64,000 nt of DNA from Dentipellis sp. KUC8613 (taxonomy: Eukaryota > Basidiomycota > Agaricomycetes > Russulales > Hericiaceae): the NCBI GenBank assembly GCA_002286715.1, contig NSJX01000004.1, positions 136,253-200,252 on the forward strand, in the 5' to 3' direction. Shown here in pieces: positions 1-11,750 of the stretch. The notes under the pieces were generated by a model. It had not been told where the DNA came from. It worked only from the letters and a program-made list of their open reading frames with translations, and searched no databases. Each line of letters starts with the position of its first letter. Positions within the stretch are counted from its first letter, which is position 1. The position numbers and the translations under genes are program-made.

Positions 1-1578
1 AGTGCAGGGGGCGCGCGGTGCCGGGGCCCGCGCGCAGCGACGCAAAGTTCGTCGTGGACGCGTACGGCGGGCCGGCGGGCGGGCTCGGCGACGTCAGCGC
101 CTGGTACAGCCGCTGATGCGCGCGGCGCGTGAGCGGGGGGAGATAGCACCTTGCGTGCGGGGGCGGCGCGTGCTTACCTGAAGGAGGAGGACGTGCCCGT
201 ACGCGTCGCTGCCCTGCTCGTGCCACCGGCGGGCCTTCTCGAACAGGCGCGCCATTTCTTTATCGAAGTCCTTGTTCGACGCGTACGTCTTGGAGCGTGC
301 GTGGGTCTGGGGAGCCGGGACACGGGTCAGCGTGCGCGCGGGGATACAGATACACAGATGCAGATGCAGCCGGGACTTGCCTCGACCAGTTTGAGCGACA
401 GCGGGAACTGCACCGCAAGGAGTAAGCAACGCGCCAGGGCAGATCAGAATACAACACCAGGCAGGAGGACGCACGCTGAACGACAGATACGGCAGGGTCG
501 TCTCCTCCGGGACGCTCTCCAGCGCCACGGCAAGGCGGTTTCCTCTACACCCCATCCGTCAGTACGCGGAAGAAAAGGAAAGGAAAGGAAGCACAACGAC
601 GCACATGACATCCTTATGCCCCTTGATCGCCAACACGATCTCGAGCCATCTGTCCTCCGCGCCGCCGTCGGGCATCCAGCCGTAGTCGCCCGGGCCCTCC
701 CACCGCGGCAGCCCGCGCTCGAGCTGGCGCACGACGGCGTCGCTCTCGTCGTCGCGGACCATCTCGTCGCTCACGCCCATGTTCTCCGGCTCGGGCGTGC
801 CGCCGACGTCGACTTCCACGTCTGGAGATGATTGACGTTGGGGCGAACGTGCGCGGGAGGGTGCTGGGGCGGGAGTTTTCGGTGCGGACGCTTTTGGCGC
901 GGGTGCGGCAGCTGGTTTTGGCACGGGTGCGGCAGCAGCTTTTGGCGCGGGCGCAGCGGCTGGTGTGGGCGCAGGCGCGGGCGCGGGCGCAGGTGCAGGC
1001 GACGGAGCGGCGGCGGCAGGAGCAGCAGCCGGGGTGGGCGCAGACGAGGAAGCTGCATCAGGCGCTTCGATGCCGTATTTTACTTGTGCCGAGTTGGCGG
1101 GGAGCGCAGTGGGGAACGCCGGGAGGACTGGGCGCAGTTTCCACTCTTTCTTGAGTGTTTCCTGGTGGGGATCGTTAGAGCGTATGCATGGCGACGGACG
1201 GGGATCAACTTGCATGTAACGAAGCTGCGTCCTTGGCGATCTGGCTCTCGCTCTCGTTGTAGAATTGTGCGTTCAGGAAAACCAGCCATAGGTCCTCGTA
1301 GACCGTCAGCGGGTCCTTGTACTTGTTGTCCTTCAGCGTCTCGCGTATGTCATTGAGGCATCTCGGGGCAGGAATGTGCTGCAGTTGTGTGACCAGCTTA
1401 GCAAAAGCGCGACGCGACACGGTGAGGTACTTACTTCATAGTAATCAGCCCAAGCCTCGCGGTCAACGAGATCCATGAACATTTCGGCAATGCGGCGCTT
1501 CTTGCGGGGGCTGACCTGGTTTACAATGAGGTCAAGCACCTCGTCGAGGGCCTTCTTCTGCTCGGGCGTGACGGGCAT
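1..1578 (-). CDS. RSC4-like double-bromodomain chromatin-remodelling protein (5' part; 3' end off window)
   Basis: Seven exons are visible on the minus strand: 1578-1435, 1378-1214, 1161-605, 544-475, 407-381, 288-178 and 112 to beyond base 1. Start chosen at ATG 1576-1578 (MPVTPEQKKALDEV). Exons 1-2 encode a bromodomain (YKDPLTVYEDLWLVFLNAQ; FYNESESQI for the acetyl-lysine-binding Asn region). Exon 3 holds a Pro/Ala/Lys low-complexity linker and an acidic stretch, then WLEIVLAIKGHKD. Exons 4-7 (LPYLSFSFPLSLKLVE, DKEMARLFEKARRWHEQGS, GHVLLLQRLYQALTSP) resemble the second, degenerate module of fungal Rsc4-type proteins. In that family the protein sits in the RSC nucleosome-remodelling complex and reads acetylated histone H3. 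Introns 1162-1213 and 289-380 need GC donors (GCAAGT) to stay in frame. The bromodomain is clear; the RSC4 assignment is from recalled family features. Confidence 0.82.
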
Positions 1579-2983
1579 GGCAGACAGACAGCGTGACAAG
1601 AGACCTGAACGCGACTTTGGAGCAGGAGACGCGCCGAGAGCGGTTGTTGTGGTCTGTTTGGCAACAGCTTCCCAAAATAACAAGACACAACAGAGAGAGA
1701 ACACGACCGCGCTCGATCAGGACATATTGACCGCCGAAACGCAAAGGGGCGGGCGCGAGACGTCGGGCTCGCTCGTGCGTTCGCTGGTTCGGGGGCGCAT
1801 GGCATCGGCGGCGCACTCGCCTTACCGAAGGACATTAGAGTTTGCCTATTGCAGCGCTGCGATCTGGATCTGCCGCGTCGGGCACCTGCATTGCTGCCCA
1901 CGGCGCCGGCGGCGGGGGATCGGGCCCCGCACGCGTGGAGCGCAGTGGCCATCGCACGCTCGTCCACGTCGCGCATCTGCTACGTTGCGCGGCTTCTCGC
2001 GTTAACCTTGCCCTGCGCCAGCGCGCCCCGCCTGGAAGCCCTCTAGCCAGGCCGTTCGTTCGTTCGTTCCCTCGCTCGCATGCATGCAGCCTGTCGCGCG
2101 CGCACTCGCTATCGGCCAGTCGTCCTCTGACGCGCAGTCGCTGGATATAGCACATCGATCGCTCTGGGGTGTGTCGAATGAACAGAATCTGATAGCTGAT
2201 GCGATAGCTATGGACGCCATACATGTACAGACTCCACATCGGCATTTAATTAAGCAAACAGCCGCACAAAGCAGCGACCCGCTCCCCATTCCGGGCGCTC
2301 GCGCACAGAGCCAGCCGCAGCGCGATGCTTATGGGCATCGCGCAGAGAGTTTGGGCGACAGGCCGGTCAATTGTGCGCGTGGCTGGATGATAGAAGCTGT
2401 CTGTGGACATGTAGCTCGTCTGGTCGCCCGTGGTATGAATGCACAGCCAGAGCCCGCATCGATGCCCTAGACCGCGGCGTGCGGCCGTCTGGGGCCCCTG
2501 AGTCCACTTCTGCACCATCGAGGTCCCCGTCATCATCATGTGTGCGCATGGCAGGCTCGAGGTGCCTATGGCTGCTTCCGCCGCGCCGAACATGGGCATC
2601 CGTTCAGCCTGCTGTGTGAATGGCCTCGGACATCTAGACGCGCGCGACGCGAGGCGGCCTGGGGCGCCTGTGTGTGTACGACTGAATCTGCAGACCGGCG
2701 ACTAGACGCGACGTCGGCCTGGCCGCGAAGCTTTTGGGAGGGCCCGAGGGGGAAGAGATGCTTCCAGGGAGGGAGTCGGGGGAGGAAGGGGCGAGGGCCC
2801 GATGGGAGAGGAGAGACGCGCAAGAAGGAAGGAAAGTCCGCGACGCAGCCAGGTTATCGGGCCGGAGATAGATCCATCATGACGACCAATCGAGTCTCTT
2901 CTTGTGCGCGTTGTACATAATTGCGCCTTCCTCCATGCCGCCCCTTGTATATATATCCCCCCTTTCTCTCCCAAACGCCCCCC
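1579..2983. other. Divergent intergenic region between bromodomain gene and zinc-finger gene
   Basis: About 1.4 kb with no reading frame that resembles a protein. It must hold the promoters of the two flanking divergent genes. A TATA-like run (gtatatatat) lies at about 2947-2956, some 30-40 bases before the zinc-finger start codon, followed by a pyrimidine-rich leader. Tandem cgtt units occur near 2053-2070. Confidence 0.5.
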
Positions 2984-4216
2984 ATGGCCTTCCACTACGC
3001 CGCCTTTCTCCCCTCCCCGGACCCCAAGATCTCGACGCCATACGCCGACGCCACCTCCGTCTGCTTCCCAGAACGATCCCCAGACGCCTATGATCACCCC
3101 TTCGCCTCGTCGTCCCGCCTGCCCGCAATGGCATACCCCAGCCCTGCCTACTCCGCCACCACCACCCAGGGCCCCACCTATCAATGGTCTTCCCTGAACC
3201 TTGTCTCCATGCCCCCACAAAGACCCGACCCGCCCGCTCTCGGCTCGCGCATCCCCTACCAGCCCCACCCCTTCGCGCAGTCCACCACACCCTCGACCTC
3301 CTCCACCATGCCCACCGACCACGCCCCGCCCCAGTCCCAGCCTCCGCCCGGCCGCCCGGCGTCCGACGGCAGCAGTGACGAGCAGCCCTCCCCGCCGCCC
3401 GTGCGCGTCCGCGAGAAACGGCACGGCTGCTGGATGTGCCACAAAAGCTTCGACCGGCCCAGCACGCTCAAAAAGGTCCGCCCACCCCTCTCTCCCACCC
3501 ACCCTCGCATCCACTCACCTCCACCGCCCACAGCACCTCCTAGTCCACACCGGCGAGAAAGGTGCGTGCGCCCATGACACGACACCGCCCTAGCCGCGCC
3601 TGACGCCCGCCCAGCCTACGCCTGCGACACCTGCGGGCGCCGCTTCGGCGTCGCGTCGAACCTCAACCGCCACGCGCGCAAGTGCGTCCTGCGCCCCGCG
3701 AACGCCCGCGCAGGCGCCGCCCAGGCACCGGGCGCGCCTGCGTCTGCCTCTGCGCCCGCGCCTGCCTCAACCTCCGACGCGCCCGCATCCGCCTCCGCAG
3801 ACACCCCCGCCGCCGCGTCGCCCGGCACCCAAGCCCAATCCCACACCGCGTCGTCTCCCACCGCGACCGCGCACAGCTCGCCCGAGGGCCCCGGCCGGCG
3901 CGCACGCACGTCGACGATCGAGGCGGCGAGCGGGCGCCCAAAGCGGCGGCGGCGCGCGCCGTCGCCCGCGCCGTGGGTCCCGACGAGCCTGCTGCGGTTC
4001 GACATCACGCCGCTGACGACGCTGTGCGCGGTGCCGCTCGCGCCCGTGCAGCCGTACCGCGACGAGACGTTCGTCGAGGAGCGCAACTCGTACGACGAGG
4101 GCACGCCCGGCAACCCGTACCACCCCGAGGGCTGGAAGGGCCGCCTGCCCGGCCCCGGCGTGCTGGGCAGCATGCTCAGCACGGGCATGACCGTGAGCAG
4201 GCTCGTGTCGTGCTGA
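2984..4216 (+). CDS. C2H2 zinc-finger transcription factor with two fingers
   Basis: Three exons: 2984-3475, 3534-3561, 3615-4216; 373 aa. The N-terminal ~150 residues are Pro/Ser-rich and disordered. Finger 1 begins at the end of exon 1 (CWMCHKSFDRPSTLKK) and is completed by the 28-nt exon 2 (HLLVHTGEK), giving C-x2-C-x12-H-x3-H. Finger 2 opens exon 3 (YACDTCGRRFGVASNLNRH, then a HxxxC-type ending HARKC). The linker HTGEKA is close to the canonical TGEKP, so the fingers probably bind DNA together. The C-terminal half is Ala/Pro-rich with a basic patch (GRPKRRRRAPS) that could be a nuclear signal, and a structured-looking end (SLLRFDITPLTTL; NPYHPEGWKGRLPGPGVLG). Start is the first ATG after a TATA-like run and CT-rich leader. 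Target genes cannot be inferred. Confidence 0.85.
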
Positions 4217-6989
4217 GCGCGGGTGGTGGTGGGACGGCGTTTTTTGTGTTCTTTTGACTTTGACTTGACTTTGTGCTGCTGGTGTTCTCGGTGTACTTGG
4301 TGTCTCTTGCCCTGCTGCTGCTACTTTTGATCTGATCTTCTGACGGGCTTTCATGTCTTTTCACGACCCGTACGTATACGCTCTCATACCCATGCCCATG
4401 CCCATGTCCATGCCCATCTCCTTAGCCGTCCATCCCACCGACCGCCCTGGTCGCCGTCTGCCCTTCTTGGTCCCCAGCTCCCACCTCGTTTGGATTACCC
4501 GTTACCCGCATACCCACCCCCGTTATCTGCTACCCGCTACCTGCTACTTGCTACCTGTTGTACTCTTGTACAATGTATCACTCCCGATATACCGATAGTC
4601 TCACGCCCCATGACCCACGCCCTTGCATACGTATACGTATACGATTACTGTATCCCAAGCTGCATCATACACGCACACAGCGCCTTAGCCCGTATCCCTT
4701 AGCCCGCATTCCGTACCCCGTGTCCTAATATGTAGGAATATCGCTCCTCTTCCCTGGCCCCGCATTGACAGCTTTGCCGTATCGACAAACGAATCCGATA
4801 TCCAATGTGCAGTATATCTAAATTGTACTTGTACCACCCGTACCCATGCCCATACGCGTACCCATATCATTTCCTACATGTGCACCAGTCGAGCGAGCCT
4901 GTGAGTATTGCGCGCAACTACAGCCTAGATCTGAACGTCAGGCTCAACGCCAGCGCCAGCGCCACTAGCGACTACAGTAATTCCAACCCCTCTACTGCAC
5001 TCCGGATCCCAGATGCACATGCACATGTACACGCAAGTAATATTACTCTAGCCGAGTCTCCGAGCTTGTTCGACTCTCGAGTGGACGCCGACATCCAATT
5101 GCAAGCCAAGCACCGCCGATCGCCCGTTGGCCGAGATCCAGCTCTCCCACTGCATCCAGCGCCAATGCCAATGGAGATGTACATCTCTACATCCAGCGCC
5201 GCATGCCACAACTCTACATCATCACCATCTCCGCATGCACGCATCCATCCGTCCATCCAAAATTCCACCCCCCGACATCGACATTGACAAGCGCCCTGAC
5301 ATCGACCAGGTTATTATAACGTTACCCGGGGCCAGATCCCGATGCGATCCCGCCCCGCGCGATTGAACCCCTCGCCCCTCGCCAGTTACTGGTTACTGGT
5401 TGCCGGTTATGGAGCGAGCAGCGTGGCGTGGTGTGGTGTGCTGCGTGCCTCGTGGTCGCTGGTGCGAGTTGCGAATTTGGATGTGCGGGGGCTTGATTTG
5501 GGGAGGGTGGGCGTGTGTGTAGAGTACATGGCGGGACAGAGAGATAGAGTCGGGCTCCACTAGTCTCAGAGCGGCGTGGTGTTTGTTGATGTAGATGTGC
5601 CATCTGCAAGGGGAGAAATAATCACATTTATTGACAACAAATGAAGCTTGAAGATCGAACAAAACACCCCCATCCAACCAACCACACACACACCTACCAC
5701 CTACACACCCACCCCGCCAACTCACCGGCCCACAAACCACAAACCACAAACCACAAACCACAAACCACAAACCACAAACCACAAACCCCAAATTCAACCA
5801 CAAGCCGCAATATAAAACCCAGCACGCGATTGGCGATTGGCGAGGGGCGATCCCGCGAACTTGAATTCGAAGGGATCTGCGCACTGACGTCGGCTCGGGA
5901 GTCGGGATCTAATTTCAATATTATTCTGCTTCCGTGTGGCACCGCTTCCCTTCTAGATGAATCTCAGGCTGAGCGCTGATTCCTGCACATGCGCCCTCGC
6001 TCTTCGGCTTCGGCTTCTCTCGCTGCAGTTACAGGTGCGAAGGTTAGCTTCGGGTTCGGGTTTTGAGGTGCAGTCGTCGTCGTTGTCGTGGAGACGTGAA
6101 GACACCGAAGCGAAATGTGGAGGACCCGGATGCACGCGGGCAGGCGCACGCACGCGAGGATCAGCGCAGAGATGTGGATGTGGCCATCGCTATGGATCTG
6201 GGCAGTCTAAGCGAAAGGCGTTAATTAGCGGGTATATGGATAGATTAGATGTAGATGCAGACGTAGATGTCGATGCGGGTGATTTATCTCTGAGATCTCG
6301 ACATTGGACGTCGAACGTTGATACATGACGGGCTGCCAGTCGTGGTGACTGGTGACGTGTGGCGAGCTACGCTGTGGGCCGGCGGCGCTGGGTGGTTGTA
6401 GGTTGTCGGTTGAAGGTGCCAGTGGCGGCACGCATGGTGCAGAGCCGGAGTCTATGCAGGGAGGACGTCAAGGCTTTGCGGCATAATTGAATGCGCAGCT
6501 GCAGGGCGGATCACTGTGAGACCACCGCTCGCTAATACGCATCCATGCCCGGATTTGTGCCTGATAGAGAAAATCAGCGAACAGAACTTTAACCAAATGC
6601 CACGCACCTCTGCCCACCACACCTCTGCCCACCACACCTCTCCCCTGCAACCCTACGAAAGCTGAAGCCAGAGTCATAGCACGCACGCAAGCCTCGCAGC
6701 CTCTCACACGAGCAGCATAAGAAATACAGCCATTGTCATTTCTGTGTTTGCTTCTTCCGCCAGTGCTATAGCTAGTATACTCTACCTTCTATACACCTGT
6801 CCATGAGATCTATACACACATTGTCAATATGAAACACCTGGCAGCAAGCGTACACCCGCCGCCCGCCACTCGTCGCTAGCGAACCGGGAGTCGAGTACTA
6901 GTCGCCCCACGCACGACTTACGCACGGGACGCGCCCCAAAGTCCGCCATCCACACACCTACCACGCGGACCTCAAACCCCTCACACGTC
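4217..6989. other. Gene-poor intergenic stretch with simple repeats
   Basis: About 2.8 kb between the zinc-finger gene and the 3' end of the GH99-like gene. No convincing coding signal on either strand. Low-complexity tracts include CCATGC hexamers (4387-4420), degenerate taccygc-like units (4495-4560) and a heptamer array (5729-5787). The first few hundred bases are probably 3' UTR. Confidence 0.5.
5729..5787. repeat. CCACAAA heptamer tandem array
   Basis: About eight near-perfect head-to-tail copies of CCACAAA (TTTGTGG on the other strand), in a CA-rich region starting near 5680. Non-coding; no flanking element recognised. Confidence 0.9.
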
Positions 6990-9883
6990 CTACTTCGTAA
7001 ACCGATTCCACAGCTTATTCCCGCCTATCCAGCGCAACCACAAGCATGATCAGCGCCGCGCCCCACAAAAAAAAAAGAAAAAAAAGAACACAGGCACGCA
7101 CGTTCTGCCAGACTGCCCGCCCCGCGCTGCAGCTGTCCGATGTACCCCGCACCTCCTTCTCCAGACCCTTGTCCCTGCGGTTGCGGCGACGGCGCGGGGT
7201 AATTATGCGGCCTCGGCGGCGGCGGGCGTGTTTCCTGCCCGGGACCTGCATCATAAAACCCGTCAGCACCCACTCCACACCGAACACACGATATATGCAG
7301 AAATTTTGAAAAAAAAAAAGCACGTACGCGGTGGAATCGGCGGCGGCGGCGAGCTCCCGCTATGCGTATGCCTATGCCCATAACTCTGACTCGGACTCTG
7401 CTCGCCATACCCGGGCCCCGGGGCGGGCGGTGGCGGCGGCGGGCCATACCCCGGCGCATACCCATACCCATACCCGCCCCCGGCCTGTGCCTGGGGGAAC
7501 TGCACATCAAACCCACCGGGCGACGGCGGTCCGGGCTGTATCGGTGCGCGCGCGTACGCACCGGGGTACGCGAACGCGCCCGGCTGCGGTTGCGGCTGTG
7601 GGAAGTAGTCGTACGACTGCTGCTGCGGGGGCGGAGGGGGCCCGGCGCCCCATTGTGGGGGCGGCCAGGTGGGGTTGTACGGGCCCGAGGGGGGGAGTTC
7701 GGGCACGGGCAGGCCGTAGGGGTTGGTGCCGGGCTCGTCGTGATGGTGGTGGTGATGGTGATGATGGTGGTGCGGTTGTTGCTGTTCATCTTGTGGCGGG
7801 CGCGAGCCGGGGCGCACGGGCGGGGGCGGGGAGTTGAGGGATTGTTGCTGGAAGGAGTCTGCAAGGGCCGATACGCTCGCGTCGCGTCCTTGGGCTTGGG
7901 CTTGTCCTTGTGGTGGAGGCGCGGCGGACACAGACGGGCGCGTGGACAGCGGCACGGTGGGCTTCTCGACGGGCACGGTCTGCACGCCCTGGCCGGGCGC
8001 GGACGTGTACGGCGGGGGCGGCGGCTCGTCGCTCGGGTCCGAGTTGACGACATGCAGCGTTCCCCCACCCGACGACGACGCGCCCGCGCCGCCGCGCTCG
8101 TACTGCGGGCGCGCGTCCCACCAGTCCTTGATCTCCTGCTCGGGGAACGCCTCGCCGATCTTGCGCTCGCCCTTGAGCGCCTCCGATGCGTACCCCGCGA
8201 TGCGCATGTACCAGTCCGCGGGGATGTCGTACCCGTCGACGTCGTACGCCATGAACTTGAACTTGTGCTGCTCGTCGTGCGGCAGCTGGTCCTTGTGCGG
8301 GACGACGGGCAGGAAGTTCGTGCCCTCGTCGAACTCGTCCCACATCGCGCCGTAGATGATCCCGGCGCCGAGCCGCCGCGCGTTGTACAGCTGCCGCCAG
8401 AGGAAGCGGCCGCCCTGCCGCGGCGCGCCGTTGATGTCCCACTTGCCCTGCGACATGTTCACCGCCTGCGCAGCATCAGCACCCCATCACCCATCCTTCC
8501 AACAATAACACGCATACGTACCGAGCCGCCCGGATGCACGACGGGGATGTACTCCACGCGCTTGCCCTTGGTGCGCTCCCAGTCCTCGACGAACTCGACG
8601 TCCGGCTTGATGCAGTTCTCCGCGAACCAGTCGATGCCGCCCTGCTCCGCGTAGCGGCCGACGCTCCACGGCGACAGCGCGTCGAAGCACTCCATGAACG
8701 CGGCGGGGAACGCGGGGTTCGGGTCCGCGTCCTCGCGGTGCATGCGCCAGTGCGTCGGCGTGCCCGCCATCAGGAACGCGCCGCCCGGCGTCGCGTTGCG
8801 CAGGAACTGCGTGACCGCGCGCATCTGCTCCGGCGTGTGGTGGGCGTCGTTGAAGCCGAAGCCTGCGCGAGCGTAAGCGGTCAGTAAGTGGAAGTGGATG
8901 GCAGAGGGGTGAGCGGAGGAGGAGACGCACCCCAGATCGCGATGACGGGCTTGCCCTTCTCGCGCAGGTAGTTCGGGCTGTCGAGCACGCCTTTCTCGTA
9001 CACGAGGTGCTTCCAGTCCTCCTCGATGATCTTCAGAATCCTATCCGCCTGCACGCCCGCCACATCATACCTTGCATCCGCACACCCGTCAGTAATCTCA
9101 TTCACAGACACGGCGAGAAGAGAAAGAGGTGGCGTACATAATCGCAAAGACCCGGCCCTCCTTCTCCGCGGCCTCCTTGACGCGATCGCCCACCTCGTCG
9201 CGCAGGCGGCGGATACCGTGGTTGCCCTGCTCGAGATCGCACTGGCCCACAAAGCGCTGCAAGAACGCGCCGTCGACGCCGTTCTGCGCCATATAATGAA
9301 AATGTCTACAAGTCCAGACGCGTCATTGACGTCACGTAGGCGCACAGCGAGACGTAGACGGACCTTTGCACGGTCTTCGGATGCCGCGAGGAGAACAGGA
9401 ACGCCTGGTCGCCGTTCTCGTGCTTGAACCCGGGCGCGGGGAAGAGCTCCGAGGGCGAGTAGTCGGACGTGTCGGGCCAGAGGTCGATGTTGATGTTGCC
9501 GCCCTCGGGGACGGGCCAGGTGAACCAGTGCAGCCACCCATGGTGTCCTGCCCCACGCGCCACTTGAGCACTCGCGCACACAACGAGCGCACGATTCGAA
9601 ACCAGAGACGCACCTTCGCCGATGGGCTGCCCGTCCCCGTGACATGTGAACCTGCGTTCCGTTCTCAGTTTTTGTGTCCTCCAAGGTGGTGAGGTGGTAG
9701 TAATGTGGGTCGACACTCACCAGCCCTGGTAGCCCACCAGAAACTTGTGCTGGATGGTCGACGGATCTGCTCTGAGGGGGGCACCAGTCAGCACGTGATG
9801 GCCGCCAAAGCGCCCTCCAGCGGGACATACCTGCGGATGTTGCTCTCGGTCGACAGCGCGGCGTTGCGTCCGCTCGAGGTCAT
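6990..9883 (-). CDS. GH99/GH71-like glycoside hydrolase with prion-like low-complexity C-terminal tail
   Basis: Ten exons on the minus strand: 9883-9831, 9771-9721, 9651-9614, 9547-9364, 9305-9138, 9070-8931, 8862-8522, 8465-7328, 7245-7102, 7024-6990; 763 aa. The first ~390 residues form a TIM-barrel-like domain: FLVGYQGWFTCHGDG, HHGWLHWFTWPVPEGGN, GVDGAFLQRFVGQ, KPVIAIWGFGFNDAHHTP, and AGIIYGAMWDEFDEGTNFLP. The last segment carries acidic residues typical of the catalytic end of this clan. This matches fungal proteins annotated GH99/GH71-like (xylosidase/arabinosidase-like); substrate unknown. No signal peptide is seen (MTSSGRNAALSTESN), so it may be intracellular. The remaining ~370 residues are Pro/Gln/Gly/Tyr-rich with an 11-His run and YGYGYAPGYG repeats. 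The last two exons (ending GNKLWNRFTK) rest on splice signals and frame only. Divergent from the kinase gene, with 250 bp between starts. Confidence 0.82.
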
Positions 9884-10133
9884 GGTGAGTGCGGCCGCGA
9901 TCAGAAATATCGGTGTGGGGAATAGGATAATGGTGGATGGCTCGGGAAATATACTGCGGAGACTGGGGAGTCGGCAAGGCGCGGCGAATTTCCAAATCGC
10001 GCGTGACGTCGACGCCTTCCTTATTCGGGGCGGTACGCCTACAGCCTCAGCCATTTAGAATCCTTATAATCCTTCCCGCTTACTATCAACTCTGCCTCGC
10101 AGGCACTGTACAGCAGCTGCATCTGCTATCGAT

Positions 10134-11242
10134 ATGGACGCCATCGCGCGCGACCTCGCACGTTTCTTGGTAGCACGTTTGCAAGAGTGAGGCTGTCCGC
10201 CCCAGCTACAGCGTGTGCCGCCAGCTGACCGCCTCCTCTATGTGATGGCTGCGCAAATGAATTCATGAACGCGATTTGGGCTGACTCGCCTCGTCGCGTA
10301 TGGGGTATTGCTGTCCCTTCTCTCTATCTATCATCTACTGCCGCTGCACCCCTTTTCACCGCTGTGTGGCTGCACGACAGGACGCCTCCAGAGGCCCGTC
10401 TCCTCGTCGGCATCTCGGGCATCCCAGCCTCGGGCAAGTCGACGCTCGCAGAGCTCGTCGTCGCGCACACGAACACTGCGCTCGCCGAAAGGTCACCCCC
10501 ACCCCCAATAACCCACATATCTCTAACCGACACGACGCCACCCACAGCCCCGACCCCGACGCACACGCGATCCTCGTCGGTCTCGACGGGTGGCACCTCG
10601 TAATTTCACCGCGCCCCGACTTCAACTACAAACCCAACACTGACCATGTGCACATGACAGACCCGTGCGCAGCTCGACGCGCTCCCGGACCCGAAGCTCG
10701 CGCACGACCGCCGCGGGATCCACTGGACCTTCGACGGGCCCGCCTACGTCTCCTTCGTGCGCGCCCTGCGCGCGCACCCGTCCTCCTCCACCCCCATCAC
10801 CGCGCCCTCCTTCGACCACGCTTTAAAGGACCCGACGCCGCACGCCGTCACGGTCCGCCCCGCGGACCGCGTGGTCGTGATCGAGGGCCTGTACACTTTC
10901 CTCGCGATCCCGCCGTGGGGCGAGGCGGCGGCGCTGCTCGACGAGCGGTGGTTTGTGGAATTGGAGGTGGAGAAGGCGAGGAGTAGGCTGGTGAGGCGAC
11001 ATGTGCTGAGCGGGGTTGCGGCGGACTTGGAGGAGGCGGTGTGGAGGGCGGATGAGAATGATATGCCGAGTGCGTTTTCCTCGCTTACTTTCTTACTTTC
11101 TGTCCACATTGTGTAATTTGTGGACGAGCAGCTGATGTTGTGGGTATCTTGGTTTGCAGATGGCAAGTTCGTCATTGCGAATATGTTGGAGCCGACGAGG
11201 ATTATCCAGAGCGTCGACGATCCTGTATACCAGCTGAACTAG
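10134..11242 (+). CDS. P-loop kinase, uridine kinase / phosphoribulokinase-like (YFH7-type)
   Basis: Five exons: 10134-10186, 10381-10491, 10548-10599, 10661-11069, 11160-11242; 235 aa. The Walker A loop is GISGIPASGKST (residues ~26-37). It is followed by ILVGLDGWHL, a typical substrate-side Asp/Gly strand, then RRGIHWTFDGPAYVSF, FDHALKDPTPHAV and VVVIEGLYTFLAI (the Walker-B-like strand). A lid-like basic helix (KARSRLVRRHVLSG) and FVIANMLEPTRIIQSVDD close the protein. This order fits the small ATP-dependent kinases related to uridine kinase, pantothenate kinase and phosphoribulokinase, of which yeast Yfh7 is one; the phosphate acceptor is not established. The first intron (194 nt) is long for this window, so a small alternative first exon is possible. 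Confidence 0.88.
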
Positions 11243-11750
11243 AATACCATGATCTCTCAATATCGCTTCGGGGGCAGACACTTTCTAGCCATGCAGGTAT
11301 TTTCGTGGTCCATTCCCTCATCACTCAGATGACCTCGCTCCTCATGGTGTTCGCAAACCATCCGCCTCTCTTCCCTATATCCTCCACCCGCCGGCCCGCC
11401 CAGGCGCCTCGCGCCTTCTCCGTCAACCCGCGGGTACTCAGTAAGGCTCTAGCGCCATGATGCTTGCTCTACGCCCAGCCCGGTTTTAACGCGGACAGAA
11501 CCTCTTCTCTTGGCGCGATGACCTCTAATAGCTTGAATGGGGCGCGCACGCTGCGCTTTGCATGTGCCACAGGGAACGTGTTAAGAATCGCCGTGGTCAC
11601 CAGCACAGGCGGGCCGGCAGCGTCAGTCCTCAAGCCCTGCGCATTCAACTTCGCTCGGCCGCCGCTGCACCACTCGCCCACTCGCCAGCGCGCATAAATG
11701 GCCCCGGTGTATCTACGGACTAGCCACACCCTTTACCACCAAAAACCATC
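11243..11750. other. Intergenic region upstream of pectinesterase gene
   Basis: 508 bp holding the kinase 3' end and the pectinesterase promoter. A TATA-like gcataaatgg lies near 11692-11700, about 50 bases before the pectinesterase ATG. No further gene seen. Confidence 0.5.

Noticed and set aside
5393..5942. Minus-strand frames with repeated CGLWFVV units
   Set aside because: Translation of the CCACAAA heptamer array, not a protein.
7362..8654. 430-codon plus-strand open frame
   Set aside because: Lies antisense to the GH99-like exons; Arg/Gly/Val-rich translation typical of GC-rich antisense shadow, no splice or domain support.
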